NCBI GenBank assembly: GCA_040222275.1 | Contig: JAVKDJ010000046.1 | Span: 62,001 to 126,000, forward strand | Direction of reading: 5' to 3' | DNA length: 64,000 nucleotides | DNA from: CAXBNB01 sp040222275 | GTDB lineage: Bacteria > Bacteroidota > Bacteroidia > Cytophagales > Cyclobacteriaceae | Part shown: in pieces, positions 46,179 through 55,580 of the stretch | Layout: each line of letters starts with the position of its first letter | How positions within the stretch are numbered: the first letter of the stretch is position 1 | Notes under the pieces: generated by a model | Told to the model about the DNA's origin: nothing | The model's database searches: none | The model's input: the letters and a program-made list of their open reading frames with translations, nothing else | Program-made: the position numbers and the translations under genes

Positions 46179-47960
46179 TTACTTTTTCAATGTCCAGACT
46201 TTAAAGTTTCTATACCTGAAGTGGCTCCATTGCATTTGACGAAGGCCTATTTTACCTTCACCAAGTACAGCACCATATTCTTTTCCATCATCGAGCCAAT
46301 CAATGATTTTTCTTTCATCCAGGTACATAGTAATTCGATTGCCTTGCTTGATCAGTTTCATTTTATGAATATCTGTGGACTCAGGAGGTATCCCTGTTTC
46401 CCCAACCAATACCTTATTAAAACCAGGGTTTTTCCTAAGGTGGGCCACTTCCCTGGAATTGCCACCGGCATTAGCGTAGTATGAAATGTGGTAGTTCTTG
46501 ATGTCGCTTTTAGTATATCTTTTAAATACGCCATCCCTTTTCTTTATGGAGGGGTCAAAAATATCCTTCCCGTTTGAACCTTTGGCACAAAAGAATACAA
46601 TACAAAGTCCGGCATCAGGTTCAAGGTTTTGCAATTCCCATTCTGCTACAAAACTGAATGGAAAATCCTCCGGACACCAAAGCACATGATGCCCTTCTTC
46701 TTCAGGAGAATACATGTGCATCCAGTTTTCCTTAAATGCTGTTTTGGCCGGGCCTTCGATTTTCCAACCCGCCAAATCTTTTTCATTAGCCAGGTCATTC
46801 TGATAAATAAGCTGCCCTTTTACAAAATTTTCAGGCTGCAATACTTTGTTGAGCGACCGGTACATCTCACTACCTGCCATCAAAAATGCACCCGTTCCAT
46901 ATTCCTGCCAGGAGTCCTGGGCAAATGGCTTTGGTTCTTTCCCAGGGGGCTGAACATAACCTAACCTTCCTTCATCATTTATCTGGCTGGTCAAACCATT
47001 CCAGGCTTTTACTGCCGCTAGTTCGTAAACTTCCTTCGATAGCACGTCATTGTTTATCCCCCAGAGCAAACCATAGCAAAAAAATGCAGTGCCACTCACT
47101 TCTGGTTGGGGGAAAGCCTTTTCATCCAACAAACTAGGTCGCCACATGCCATCCTCGCTTTGAATTTTTGTCAGGACGGATGCCATATTAGTGAATTGTT
47201 TTACAAACACATGCCTTTTTGGATGATCTCGTGGGATGATTTTGAGCATATTTGCCAAACCTGCAAACACCCATCCATTGCCCCTGCTCCAATAGACTTT
47301 TTCTCCTGACGGAGTTCTGGAATCGAAATACCGATCGTCACGATAGATCAATTTATCTTCTTTGTCCATTAGGTAATCTGTGGTCTTGATCCAGTGTTTG
47401 ATGGCGTATTCGAGGTATTTCTGCTCCCCTGTGATTTCGTACATTTTGGCAAAAGTGGGAGGTGCCATAAACAGCGCATCGCACCATGTCCACCATTCCC
47501 TGCGGTAGTCATTATCAACGAATCGAACATCAGCCTCGGGCATACGCTCGAGATGGGCATCCATCACCCATCTCAAACGCTCTATCATTTTTGGTTGCTT
47601 CTTTTCCCTGTACACATCAAGGTACATTTGTCCTACGGCAATCCTGTCCGCATCGTATATATCTTCTTCAGTGGCCCAGTTGTATTTCTGGCCCAAAGCA
47701 AGCATTTGGTTGAAGTATTTCTTTTCACCGGTAGCCTTATACATTTCCATGATCCCAATATAATAGGCAGCTAAATGCCAGTTAAGCGGGCGGTATTTGT
47801 CCAAATGCTCTGTACGCTGGTTTTGCCAATCCGTAACTTTAAACATCAGGGATTTAATCTCCCCCTTTTCGAAATCTCGAATTTCTTTGTGGTCATTGGC
47901 CATTCCTATCTTGGGGACAAGAAATGAACTGAGCAAGAGTGTTAAAAATATGTTCTTCAT
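46179..47960 (-). CDS. GH105 unsaturated uronyl hydrolase fused to DUF1961-like domain
   Basis: This 593-residue secreted protein has an N-terminal signal (1-21). A six-hairpin GH105 domain (about 30-370) carries Asp104 (DADRIAVGQ) and the catalytic Asp161 in WWTWCDALFMAPP, then YWSRGNGW. It hydrates and removes the 4,5-unsaturated uronate left by a lyase. A beta-sandwich (about 385-593, ending MQWSHFRYRNFKVW) resembles DUF1961/concanavalin-like modules and may bind sugar. Single-domain GH105 enzymes are about 370 residues, so this is a fusion. It is strong evidence that lyase products are processed here. Confidence 0.88.
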   Translation of the reverse strand: MKNIFLTLLLSSFLVPKIGMANDHKEIRDFEKGEIKSLMFKVTDWQNQRTEHLDKYRPLNWHLAAYYIGIMEMYKATGEKKYFNQMLALGQKYNWATEEDIYDADRIAVGQMYLDVYREKKQPKMIERLRWVMDAHLERMPEADVRFVDNDYRREWWTWCDALFMAPPTFAKMYEITGEQKYLEYAIKHWIKTTDYLMDKEDKLIYRDDRYFDSRTPSGEKVYWSRGNGWVFAGLANMLKIIPRDHPKRHVFVKQFTNMASVLTKIQSEDGMWRPSLLDEKAFPQPEVSGTAFFCYGLLWGINNDVLSKEVYELAAVKAWNGLTSQINDEGRLGYVQPPGKEPKPFAQDSWQEYGTGAFLMAGSEMYRSLNKVLQPENFVKGQLIYQNDLANEKDLAGWKIEGPAKTAFKENWMHMYSPEEEGHHVLWCPEDFPFSFVAEWELQNLEPDAGLCIVFFCAKGSNGKDIFDPSIKKRDGVFKRYTKSDIKNYHISYYANAGGNSREVAHLRKNPGFNKVLVGETGIPPESTDIHKMKLIKQGNRITMYLDERKIIDWLDDGKEYGAVLGEGKIGLRQMQWSHFRYRNFKVWTLKK

Positions 47961-48026
47961 GTTCTTATTATGTCTATATAATTCCCTTATTGCAACTCAA
48001 AGCGCAACAAGCATGGACAGTACTGT

Positions 48027-48752
48027 CTATTCAACTACCTTCATGGTTTCTTTTGGCTCAAGGTTGTCCAGGATAGATTTGGCTACCATTTTTCCCAATG
48101 CTCTGCTTCCTTCCTCAGTAAAATGAACATTCTTACGCCTTTGCAGTTCATCCATTCTGGGCAGCACATAGGTATAAAGATCGTTGATTGCTATGTCATT
48201 TTTCTTCATGATTTTTAGTGCCACCTCATTGTACACTTTGGGCATTCCCGGCGAACGCATCTGTCTTCCCAGTTCGTCAGGGTAAGGGGTAGTAGTGGCA
48301 AAAATCAGGTTAGCGCCACTAGCCTTCAACTTCCTCACTATCTTCTTCAAGTTTTGACCATATTGATTTGGGCTGGCCTGACGAGGATGGTCGAGGTTTT
48401 TGCTGTTTCTACCAGTTTCAGGGTCTATGTGCTTGATATCGTGCAAGCCAAAATTGAAATGAATGACATCCCATTTGGCCTCACCGATCCATTGTTCTAT
48501 ATTTTCTACTCCCATTGTGGTTCCTTCACAACTTGTCGAATCACCCTTTTCATCAATTACAATCGGCTTAAACAGTAATGCTTCCCCCACTAATCCTTCC
48601 TCGACAAAAGAAAAATAACCTCCCGCTATAGAATCGCCAATGATAAGGACCTTCGGTAGGTGCTCTGTGGCATCTAACCGGGCTACAATAGACAGGAATG
48701 CAATGAGTGCCATAGGCAAATACTTGTATTTATGTTTTCTCCAGGAGGTCAT
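48027..48752 (-). CDS. SGNH/GDSL-family hydrolase (candidate deacetylase)
   Basis: This 241-residue exported protein has the SGNH blocks IIGDSIAGGY (nucleophile Ser41), GDSTSCEGTTMG, HFNFGLHD (block III Asn) and NVHFTEEG with catalytic His210. The aspartate usually three residues before the histidine is replaced by lysine (KNVH), as can occur when a dyad suffices. In a PUL such proteins usually remove acetyl or other ester groups. It lies 11 bp after the propeller protein gene and before GH105. Confidence 0.82.
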   Translation of the reverse strand: MTSWRKHKYKYLPMALIAFLSIVARLDATEHLPKVLIIGDSIAGGYFSFVEEGLVGEALLFKPIVIDEKGDSTSCEGTTMGVENIEQWIGEAKWDVIHFNFGLHDIKHIDPETGRNSKNLDHPRQASPNQYGQNLKKIVRKLKASGANLIFATTTPYPDELGRQMRSPGMPKVYNEVALKIMKKNDIAINDLYTYVLPRMDELQRRKNVHFTEEGSRALGKMVAKSILDNLEPKETMKVVE

Positions 48753-48763
48753 ATCGTTATTAT

Positions 48764-50038
48764 CTAAATATCCAAAAATTCAACCAGGTGCATTTGTCTG
48801 GTCCCGGTAGAATTGTCAATTGCATCGAAGCATATTTTATTGCCCGATGGGTTCCATCTCGGGTGAAAATCACATCTTGTATTGCTGTGCAGGAACTTGT
48901 ATTCGTTCACTGGTAAATCGGCCAACATAGTACCTTTGTCCTGCTCCATGTCAAAGAGCCAAAGGGACTGTGAACGGCTATGGTCTTCTTTGCGATCGGT
49001 CGTCATCCACCGGCCATTGGGCGAAAACGTACAATGGCCATTGTCTAAAATGAAGCCATCCCCAAGCACACGAAAATTGGTTTGACCGTCCTTAAATAGT
49101 ACATGTTTGAGTACTTTTTCTCCTGGCAATTTGAAGGTAGCTATTATTTCCTCATCATTCCTCCACCCAAAATGAGAGACAGCTGTACCATAGGGCAATA
49201 CCTGTCTCAGGTCTGAGCCATCAAGGTTCGCCGTAAACATGGATGAATCGAGCTTGTTTTTCACTCCTCTGGTACGGGCCAAAAATAAAAATCTGTTGCC
49301 CGATGGGTTAAAAACAGTATGGTTGAACCACATATCCCTCTCTTTTAGGATTGGGTATCCGTCGACTGCCATTTCATAGACTTCATCCAAACTCACTATC
49401 AACTTTGATTTGCGCTTATCCAAATCGACGAGAAAAATTCCGTCTTTTTTCGGGTGGGGGTCGTTGGCATAGGGGTCGGTTGCATTGGCGTATCCTACTA
49501 CTTTTCTCATCCTAGAAAGCCTGCCATAAGTTAAACTCAACGCATATTCCTTCTTGTCATGCACCGCACTTATGGACCTTGGAAGGATGCTTTTCTTTCC
49601 AGTATTTACATTTAGGGAGACCGCTCCCAGGTCACTGCCAATCCGGTCGTTGTAAATGATTTCCTCTTCAGGGTTTGTCGGGTTCCAATGCAACAACGAT
49701 CCCTGCTGCAGGTTCCAGGCTTCCGTTTCACTAATCGGTGTGAATGCCCCGGTAAGCGGGTCAACAACACCGACCCGGGCTTTTTCACCGGGCTGTGGCA
49801 TACGATCATGAAAGGAGGATTCGAGGCAAACCATCCTGGTCTCCGACTTGTTCCAGGGCGACATGCCATAATAGCCGAAAAAATGGTTCATCGGACCTGA
49901 TGTAAGCTTACGGACCAGAAACTTTGGAAATTTTTCATCCCAAACTATCGACGGGGTTCTTGAACTTAAAATAGATGGAACCAGCATAGTACCCGTTAAC
50001 CCCACTGTTGCCTTTGATATGAATTGTCTTCTTTGCAT
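48764..50038 (-). CDS. Beta-propeller protein, possible oligouronide lyase-like (PL22-type fold)
   Basis: This 424-residue protein has a Tat-like signal (MQRRQFISKATVGL). Repeated propeller blades follow: FNPSGNRFLFLARTRG, FSPNGRWMTTDRK and HPRWNPSGNKICFDAID. Candidate metal ligands are the histidines in HTVFNPSG, HFGW, NGHCTFSP and FHPRW. The layout resembles PL22 oligogalacturonate lyases, and ulvan lyases of PL24/PL25 also have seven-bladed propellers. It could instead be a TolB-like sensor or binder. The position between GH28-like and SGNH genes favours oligouronide processing. The family call is an inference. Confidence 0.6.
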   Translation of the reverse strand: MQRRQFISKATVGLTGTMLVPSILSSRTPSIVWDEKFPKFLVRKLTSGPMNHFFGYYGMSPWNKSETRMVCLESSFHDRMPQPGEKARVGVVDPLTGAFTPISETEAWNLQQGSLLHWNPTNPEEEIIYNDRIGSDLGAVSLNVNTGKKSILPRSISAVHDKKEYALSLTYGRLSRMRKVVGYANATDPYANDPHPKKDGIFLVDLDKRKSKLIVSLDEVYEMAVDGYPILKERDMWFNHTVFNPSGNRFLFLARTRGVKNKLDSSMFTANLDGSDLRQVLPYGTAVSHFGWRNDEEIIATFKLPGEKVLKHVLFKDGQTNFRVLGDGFILDNGHCTFSPNGRWMTTDRKEDHSRSQSLWLFDMEQDKGTMLADLPVNEYKFLHSNTRCDFHPRWNPSGNKICFDAIDNSTGTRQMHLVEFLDI

Positions 50039-50063
50039 TTAAATATTATGAACCTTTAAGCAC

Positions 50064-50216
50064 TCAGGCATTTCCTCTTATTTTATCTATATAGTAAACC
50101 CAAAGGGCAGCCACGACACCAAACAATGCCAACAATGGATAATTTGATTTTCCTTTGAGTATATCGATAGGGTATCTTTCATTATGGTAATTCCTATTCG
50201 AACCGTATCTCGGCAT
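50064..50216 (-). CDS. 50-residue single-pass membrane protein
   Basis: The ATG at 50216 overlaps the 3' end of the GH28-like gene by 23 bp in another frame and runs to TGA at 50064. The product starts MPRYGSNRNYHNERYPID and has one hydrophobic helix (PLLALFGVVAALWVYYI) followed by a basic tail (DKIRGNA), a clear inside-positive membrane topology. It fills most of the 155-bp gap before the propeller gene. No homologue is recognised. It may be a small accessory or a membrane adaptor. Confidence 0.45.
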   Translation of the reverse strand: MPRYGSNRNYHNERYPIDILKGKSNYPLLALFGVVAALWVYYIDKIRGNA

Positions 50217-51741
50217 TGCATTTAGAAATATTGAAATAATCTGGATCCAGGGCCGAAACTTTCTTATTGGCTATTGTCAGGTTTTTTACTGTCACTTGCA
50301 TGTCCTTCCGTTTCGTATATCCTTCGAGCCTTGACAGTTGGATTTTATTTGGAAATTCCTGTTCAAACGAGCAGTCCTCGATCACCACGTTTTTGATTTT
50401 CCCGGTAAAGGGCTGGTCGTCTTCCCTTCTGGTTATGTAAAAATTCATTCCCATTTGTTTCCTATCTGGATAGTAATACTCCGACCGGTTGTTTTTGAAT
50501 AAGACACCATCCACCACGGCTTTGTCCCGGACGTTGATGCCCATCACCCGATCTGCTTCTATGATGTCATTATCTTCGAAAACAATGCGTCTCATACTGG
50601 CACATCTGGTTTCCGTTCCAATTTTCAGGGAAGACTTTTTTGTGAGGAAAACACAACTACGGACAGTGATGTCTTCTACATCGTTGTAAATCCCCAGGTT
50701 GCCAGAACCGGTACATTTTACCGCCACATTGTCATCGCCAGCCCAACCAAAGCAGTCTTCTATCAGCACTCGCTTAGAGGCATCCGGATCCCAGCCGTCC
50801 AGGCTTCCGAAGTATTCATTGTTGATCAGGCTGTTGATCATTTTGCACTTTCTGAATGTGACATCCTCACAACCCATAATGTGTGTATTCCACCGTGCCG
50901 GGTCTTTCAATACGATTCCCTCAAATGATATATTTTTTGAATTAAGGATAAAGAGCAGGCGCATTCCGTCAAGTTTCTTTACCAACTCACGATTGTCCAC
51001 ACCCAGAATCTCAGATCCATTGCCATCAAATGCCCCCAAACCGGTGACCTGTACATTTTCAGCGTCCTGGATGAGAATAAACCTATTGATCCCGATTCCA
51101 TTATCGGCCATGTAGGTATCCAATGCAGAGGCATCTGCTATGATCCGTGAGTTTTTGGCCAGATGAATCTTTGAGTCGCTTTTTATGCGGAGCATGAAGG
51201 TCTTGTATTTCCCTTCAGGGAAATACAGCACCCTGTCACCTCCAGCTATTTCATCAAGTGCGCGCTGTATTTTGGCGGTCTCATTTTTTGCTCCTGAGTT
51301 ATCCACCTTGTAGGTTTTAACAATATCTACCAATTCCACCTCAGGGAGGCTTTCTGGTTCTTCAATGAAAACAACAAGTCTTTTGGTGAAGTCCTGGTCT
51401 TTCGAAAAACGAATCACCAAATACCCAACCCGATTGATTGAGACAATTAATTTATTTCCTTGTTTCTCTCCTACTACACCATAGCTATGGGGGGAAATAT
51501 CCCAGTCCGAATCGTCGAATTCAAACCCCAAAGCTTCAACTTCCAAAGCCAGGGGCTTACCTTCATAAGTTACCCTGGCGTACTTGTAGCAGTTCAGTCC
51601 ATAAGCCAGGGGCACATCATTTTGCTCCATAACCTGTATGGGACTCTCATTGCATTGCAGCTTAAAGTATGGGGCTTTTGAAAAGCCCAATGGGCCGAGT
51701 CCAAACAATATAGCTATTATAATCAGTTGTATTTTATTCAT
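50194..51741 (-). CDS. GH28-like right-handed beta-helix protein
   Basis: This 515-residue exported protein (signal 1-21) has an N-terminal beta domain (about 25-135) before the parallel beta-helix. GH28/GH-N clan features are LDGWD (Asp315, Asp318) and GWAGDDNVAVK (Asp336-Asp337), equivalents of NTDG and GDD. The usual GHG and RIK motifs are replaced by KIGTET and INVRD, so polygalacturonase activity is not certain. It may be a relative attacking another uronide, as in atypical GH28-like enzymes of algal PULs. It is second in the operon starting at 53299. Confidence 0.8.
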   Translation of the reverse strand: MNKIQLIIIAILFGLGPLGFSKAPYFKLQCNESPIQVMEQNDVPLAYGLNCYKYARVTYEGKPLALEVEALGFEFDDSDWDISPHSYGVVGEKQGNKLIVSINRVGYLVIRFSKDQDFTKRLVVFIEEPESLPEVELVDIVKTYKVDNSGAKNETAKIQRALDEIAGGDRVLYFPEGKYKTFMLRIKSDSKIHLAKNSRIIADASALDTYMADNGIGINRFILIQDAENVQVTGLGAFDGNGSEILGVDNRELVKKLDGMRLLFILNSKNISFEGIVLKDPARWNTHIMGCEDVTFRKCKMINSLINNEYFGSLDGWDPDASKRVLIEDCFGWAGDDNVAVKCTGSGNLGIYNDVEDITVRSCVFLTKKSSLKIGTETRCASMRRIVFEDNDIIEADRVMGINVRDKAVVDGVLFKNNRSEYYYPDRKQMGMNFYITRREDDQPFTGKIKNVVIEDCSFEQEFPNKIQLSRLEGYTKRKDMQVTVKNLTIANKKVSALDPDYFNISKCNAEIRFE

Positions 51742-51835
51742 TTTTCACTTTGATAACCTTGTGTTCTTTGATTCCGCAAAACACCTTGCTGACGGTAACT
51801 GGTGTGGCGGAATAACGGGTTTCTAACCAAACACC

Positions 51836-53299
51836 TTATTGGCCGCCGGACATACCTTGGTCCTTTAAATATTTCCATACAAAATGTTCCGATGGCACAT
51901 GTGATTCTTTAAATATAGTCCTAGCCCTGGCCACAACACCCGGATGTTGATCGGCAAGGTTATTTTGCTCACTGATATCATCTTTTAGGTTGTACAATTC
52001 AATAGGCTCCTTGTCCCCTCTGTTCAAGCCATTTTGAATTGCCTTCCAATCCCCAAAGTGAGTGGCACGCCATCCTTGTCTTTCATAAAATTCCCAATAC
52101 AAATACCTTTCGGACAAATCTTGTTGTTTTCCATGTAGTGTGGGCAGCACGCTCACCCCATCGATATTCCCAGGCACTTTCACATCGGCTATTTCGGCCA
52201 ATGTAGGTAGCACGTCGGCAAAGTACCATACCAGATCACTAACCTTTGCTGCGTTTATTTTCTTCGGGTGCCGGACGATCATCGGCACACGCATACCTCC
52301 TTCATAAGGATCTCTTTTTATACCTCGGAGGGGGCCATTGCTCTCAAACAACCCCCAATCCACAGAACTTTGTGTTCCCCCATTATCGGAAGTAAAAAAG
52401 ACGTATGTATTATCGTCAATGCCTGCGTCTTTCAAAGTCTGGACAATCCTTCCTACATTTTTATCCATTCTACTCACCATAGCCGCATACGCCCTGGCAT
52501 CTTTGTCCCAGGGTTCATTTTCATAGATGCCATTATCCGGCAACTCGTACGAACTATGGGGAATACAAAATGGGACATACAAAAAGAATGGTTTGTCCTT
52601 GTGTCTATTGATAAAGTCCACCGTGTAGTCGGCAAAAAGATCGTGGGTATAGTCTGTGCCACTTCGGTTTTTGTTGTTGAGCAGCACTTTTTCTTCGTTT
52701 TTCCAGATATAGTCGGGATAATACGTGTGGGCCCTGCGCTGGTTCAAAAATCCGTAAAATTCATCGAACCCCTTTCGACCAGGTTCACCTGTGGTATTTG
52801 GCTCGCCCAAACCCCATTTACCTACCATGCCAGTGGCATATCCGGCTCCTTTTAGGAGTTGAGCAACAGTTACATCCTCTTCCCTCAATGGAACCCTCCC
52901 TTTAGCACCTCCAAGACCTACAACTCCTCCCAACCCGAAGTTGCCCCGTACCTGCGTATGGCCCGTATGCTGCCCTGTCATCAACACACTTCGGGCCGGA
53001 GCACACACCGACGATCCAGAATAACATTGGGTAAACCTCATGCCTTCCCTTGCCAACCGGTCAATATTGGGTGTCTTGATTTTCTTTTGACCATAGCAAC
53101 CTGCATCGGCATAGCCCATGTCATCTGCCATAATAAAAATAATGTTAGGCTTTTTGGAATCCTCAGTTTTGTTGTTGGATTCTGGTTTGGTAGAACATGA
53201 AACCAGAATAGCCATAACAATTGCAAATTTCAATGACTGCCACCCTAAAGTTGACCTTTCTGGTCGCCTTGTTTCGTATATAAATTTCCTTGTCTTCAA
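51836..53299 (-). CDS. Sulfatase (formylglycine type), lipoprotein
   Basis: This 487-residue S1 sulfatase has its lipobox at Cys35 (ILVSC). Metal-site residues are in MADDMGYAD, and the catalytic Cys99 is in VCAPARSVLMTG. It also has MVGKWGLGEPNTTGEPG, where the usual His of GKWH is Gly, and FTSDNGGTQ. The GKWGLG variation is known in arylsulfatase-A-like bacterial subfamilies. It is the first gene of the longest operon, whose start codon lies only about 20 nt from the -7 element of promoter d. Confidence 0.92.
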   Translation of the reverse strand: MKTRKFIYETRRPERSTLGWQSLKFAIVMAILVSCSTKPESNNKTEDSKKPNIIFIMADDMGYADAGCYGQKKIKTPNIDRLAREGMRFTQCYSGSSVCAPARSVLMTGQHTGHTQVRGNFGLGGVVGLGGAKGRVPLREEDVTVAQLLKGAGYATGMVGKWGLGEPNTTGEPGRKGFDEFYGFLNQRRAHTYYPDYIWKNEEKVLLNNKNRSGTDYTHDLFADYTVDFINRHKDKPFFLYVPFCIPHSSYELPDNGIYENEPWDKDARAYAAMVSRMDKNVGRIVQTLKDAGIDDNTYVFFTSDNGGTQSSVDWGLFESNGPLRGIKRDPYEGGMRVPMIVRHPKKINAAKVSDLVWYFADVLPTLAEIADVKVPGNIDGVSVLPTLHGKQQDLSERYLYWEFYERQGWRATHFGDWKAIQNGLNRGDKEPIELYNLKDDISEQNNLADQHPGVVARARTIFKESHVPSEHFVWKYLKDQGMSGGQ

Positions 53300-53321
53300 A
53301 CGCTCGGTATTATTATAAAAA

Positions 53322-53387
53322 CAAAGCTAATTTGAGAAAAATCAGACCTCAAGGTGTATTTGTATCATTTGCGGAGGCGAATGTGTT
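53322..53387 (-). promoter_or_regulatory. Shared-type promoter d, in front of the long enzyme operon
   Basis: Minus strand: the half-site AACACA (53382-53387), the AATGATACA box (53361-53369) 21 bp later, CCTTGA with the -33 element, 19 nt, then the -7 element TAGCTTTG (53322-53329). The spacing is identical to promoters a and c. The transcript would cover sulfatase through lyase A. Confidence 0.78.
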
Positions 53388-53426
53388 TAGCGATAATTAT
53401 GGCGACAAACTGTATAAATATAGGTT

Positions 53427-55511
53427 CTATTCAGGGTGGTAAACCCTCTTCGCTTGCTCCAGAACCTCTTGTTTGTTTAGTGTCATGGTTTTCAATTCAC
53501 GGTTGATGTACATCTGCATTTGATCCGTATAATGTGGGCTTCCTGATTTAGCCGATGCTCCATAGGCGTGAACGGATTCTATTTCAACCCCGTCTTTGGA
53601 GAAACGAGCGAGCTGTATATAAGAATCACCAGCACGTGCCCGCAGGGTTCCATCTTCTTGCTGTGATGCAGAAAGTGCGGCCAATACATCTGTTCCTCCA
53701 CTTACTGGCAAGTTTACATTTCCTCTGGTGTGCCTTTGGAGTCTTTTCAGTGGTACATGTACCTTGCCGAAGTATTGCTGACAATAGTCACGGGCATATT
53801 TAATCGACTCTACGATTAGCCCTTCTTTGAGCCTATCCCCTTCACGAAAATGAGCGGGGTTTTTAATTTTCCTTTTGAGGTAGCTGATGGATAAATTAAA
53901 CAATGCAGCTGCTTCACTTTCAATTACTGCTTCTCGATCCCAACTGGACAGGAGTTCAATGCTTTCTTTTATATCAGGGAATTTGTCAGGCTCCAAATGA
54001 AAAATGGCTTCCAATTTAGGGGCCGATTTCATTGGGGTATGATAAAACCGATCGTACTTGATTCTTTTAAAATCCGCATAACTAACCTTATCCAGTTCAT
54101 TGAAGAGCTCGTAAAAACGAACAGCCCGATTGGTTAAACTTTCTGGATGTTGAAACCCCATAGTAGCTGGTACATCAGACAACTTTGGATTGTCTCCAAT
54201 GGCAGAACTCAAAAATGGGGTATGGTTGCAATTATATACATAACCGGATTCAGGATCCTGCACATGGGGCAAACTATCCAATGGATAAACCTCGTTTCCC
54301 CACAAGGTTGCAGAAGTATTTCCTGGCACTACCCCCCGCCAGTTGTAATTAGGATTTCTTATTGGAAAACGACCGTTGCTCACATAATAGATATGCCCTT
54401 CCCCATCAGCATAAACAATATTACTGGCAGCTATCCCTTGCATTTCAAGAGCGTTTCTAAACTGCTGCCAATTGGTAGATTTGCCCATACGGTACCATTG
54501 TTCAGCTGTTTTAATCGTCTGGTTCGCTGGAAAGCGCAATGCAAAAAAACCATTGTCGGTTTCGAAGGTTACGCCATACTTGCTTTTATAAAACTTCTGT
54601 TTAGCCCCTACTTTCAGGAAACCCAGTATTTTTATATGCGCCCTGGTATGGTAAGGCGCCAGCTTTTCCCACTTTCCATCAAATTTGTAGGCTAATTTTT
54701 TTTCAGGATGCATTTCCAATTGGAAAATATCAGAAAAATCTGGGTAATTGAGCGTATGTGCCCAGCCCAGATAACGATTGGACCCCAGGCTGATGACGGG
54801 GCTACCTGCGAATGTGCCTCCTAATATATTCAGTCCTTCTTCACTGGATAGATGGGCTTCATAAAATGAATTCAGTCCCTCCAATGGTTGATGGGCGTTG
54901 ACTGCCAAATAAGTCTTGCCATCGGTCGTGTTTTTCCCGGTTACAGCAAAGGCATTGGAACCTGTTGCTTCAGGTATTTTAATGGCTTTTATCTTGTTTC
55001 CCGATAAAGCCTGAATGTCTTTTACAGTATGTGTCATCCAGGTCATTGCCAGTACAAAGGCTTTGATAACATCTTTGCTTTCTATAGGAAACAATTTTCT
55101 ATGTAAAACCTCTTTGGGGTTTTTCCTGGCATAGGCATTGATACCGGCACAAAATCCATCCAAATAAGCCCTAAATTCTGGTGAGACATCTTTTTCGAAC
55201 CTGCTTTCTACCAACTGATGAGCTTCTATGATATGAACGGCAATATCTGCCGCTGCACCAGATTTACCATACACCATACCCATTACCCCCCTTATGGGAA
55301 GCAATTGTTCTTGCATTGTTTTAAAATCATCTTCACAAGTTGCCCACCCGAAACCGTAGGCTACTTCAGCGTCAGTTTTTGCAAAAATGTGGGGCACTCC
55401 CCATTGATCTCTTGCTATATCAATATTCTTTGGGTTGATTTGAGCCTGAAGGGAAAGGCTCATGAAAGACAGTGATAAAACAAAGAATAATTTTGAAATA
55501 AGCCTGGCCAT
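53427..55511 (-). CDS. Penicillin-acylase-family Ntn hydrolase (PUL)
   Basis: This 694-residue exported S45-family hydrolase has a signal ending near SLQAQ (20-24). The autocatalytic Ser185 is in TGSNAFAV, followed by KTYLAVNAHQPL and SLGSNRYLGWAHTLN. The alpha chain starts with IARDQWGVPHIFAKT. It would cleave an amide-linked acyl group. It sits 69 bp after a sulfatase gene under promoter e, inside the PUL. Its partner substrate may be an N-acylated sugar, an acylated amino acid or a signalling lactone. It is clearly different in length and sequence from the acylase at 3.2 kb. Confidence 0.88.
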   Translation of the reverse strand: MARLISKLFFVLSLSFMSLSLQAQINPKNIDIARDQWGVPHIFAKTDAEVAYGFGWATCEDDFKTMQEQLLPIRGVMGMVYGKSGAAADIAVHIIEAHQLVESRFEKDVSPEFRAYLDGFCAGINAYARKNPKEVLHRKLFPIESKDVIKAFVLAMTWMTHTVKDIQALSGNKIKAIKIPEATGSNAFAVTGKNTTDGKTYLAVNAHQPLEGLNSFYEAHLSSEEGLNILGGTFAGSPVISLGSNRYLGWAHTLNYPDFSDIFQLEMHPEKKLAYKFDGKWEKLAPYHTRAHIKILGFLKVGAKQKFYKSKYGVTFETDNGFFALRFPANQTIKTAEQWYRMGKSTNWQQFRNALEMQGIAASNIVYADGEGHIYYVSNGRFPIRNPNYNWRGVVPGNTSATLWGNEVYPLDSLPHVQDPESGYVYNCNHTPFLSSAIGDNPKLSDVPATMGFQHPESLTNRAVRFYELFNELDKVSYADFKRIKYDRFYHTPMKSAPKLEAIFHLEPDKFPDIKESIELLSSWDREAVIESEAAALFNLSISYLKRKIKNPAHFREGDRLKEGLIVESIKYARDYCQQYFGKVHVPLKRLQRHTRGNVNLPVSGGTDVLAALSASQQEDGTLRARAGDSYIQLARFSKDGVEIESVHAYGASAKSGSPHYTDQMQMYINRELKTMTLNKQEVLEQAKRVYHPE

Positions 55512-55580
55512 TGTAATCGTTTAAGTTAAATGAATTTGCCCGTATGCTGACCTATATTCAGATTTTATTGCTTTTGACGA

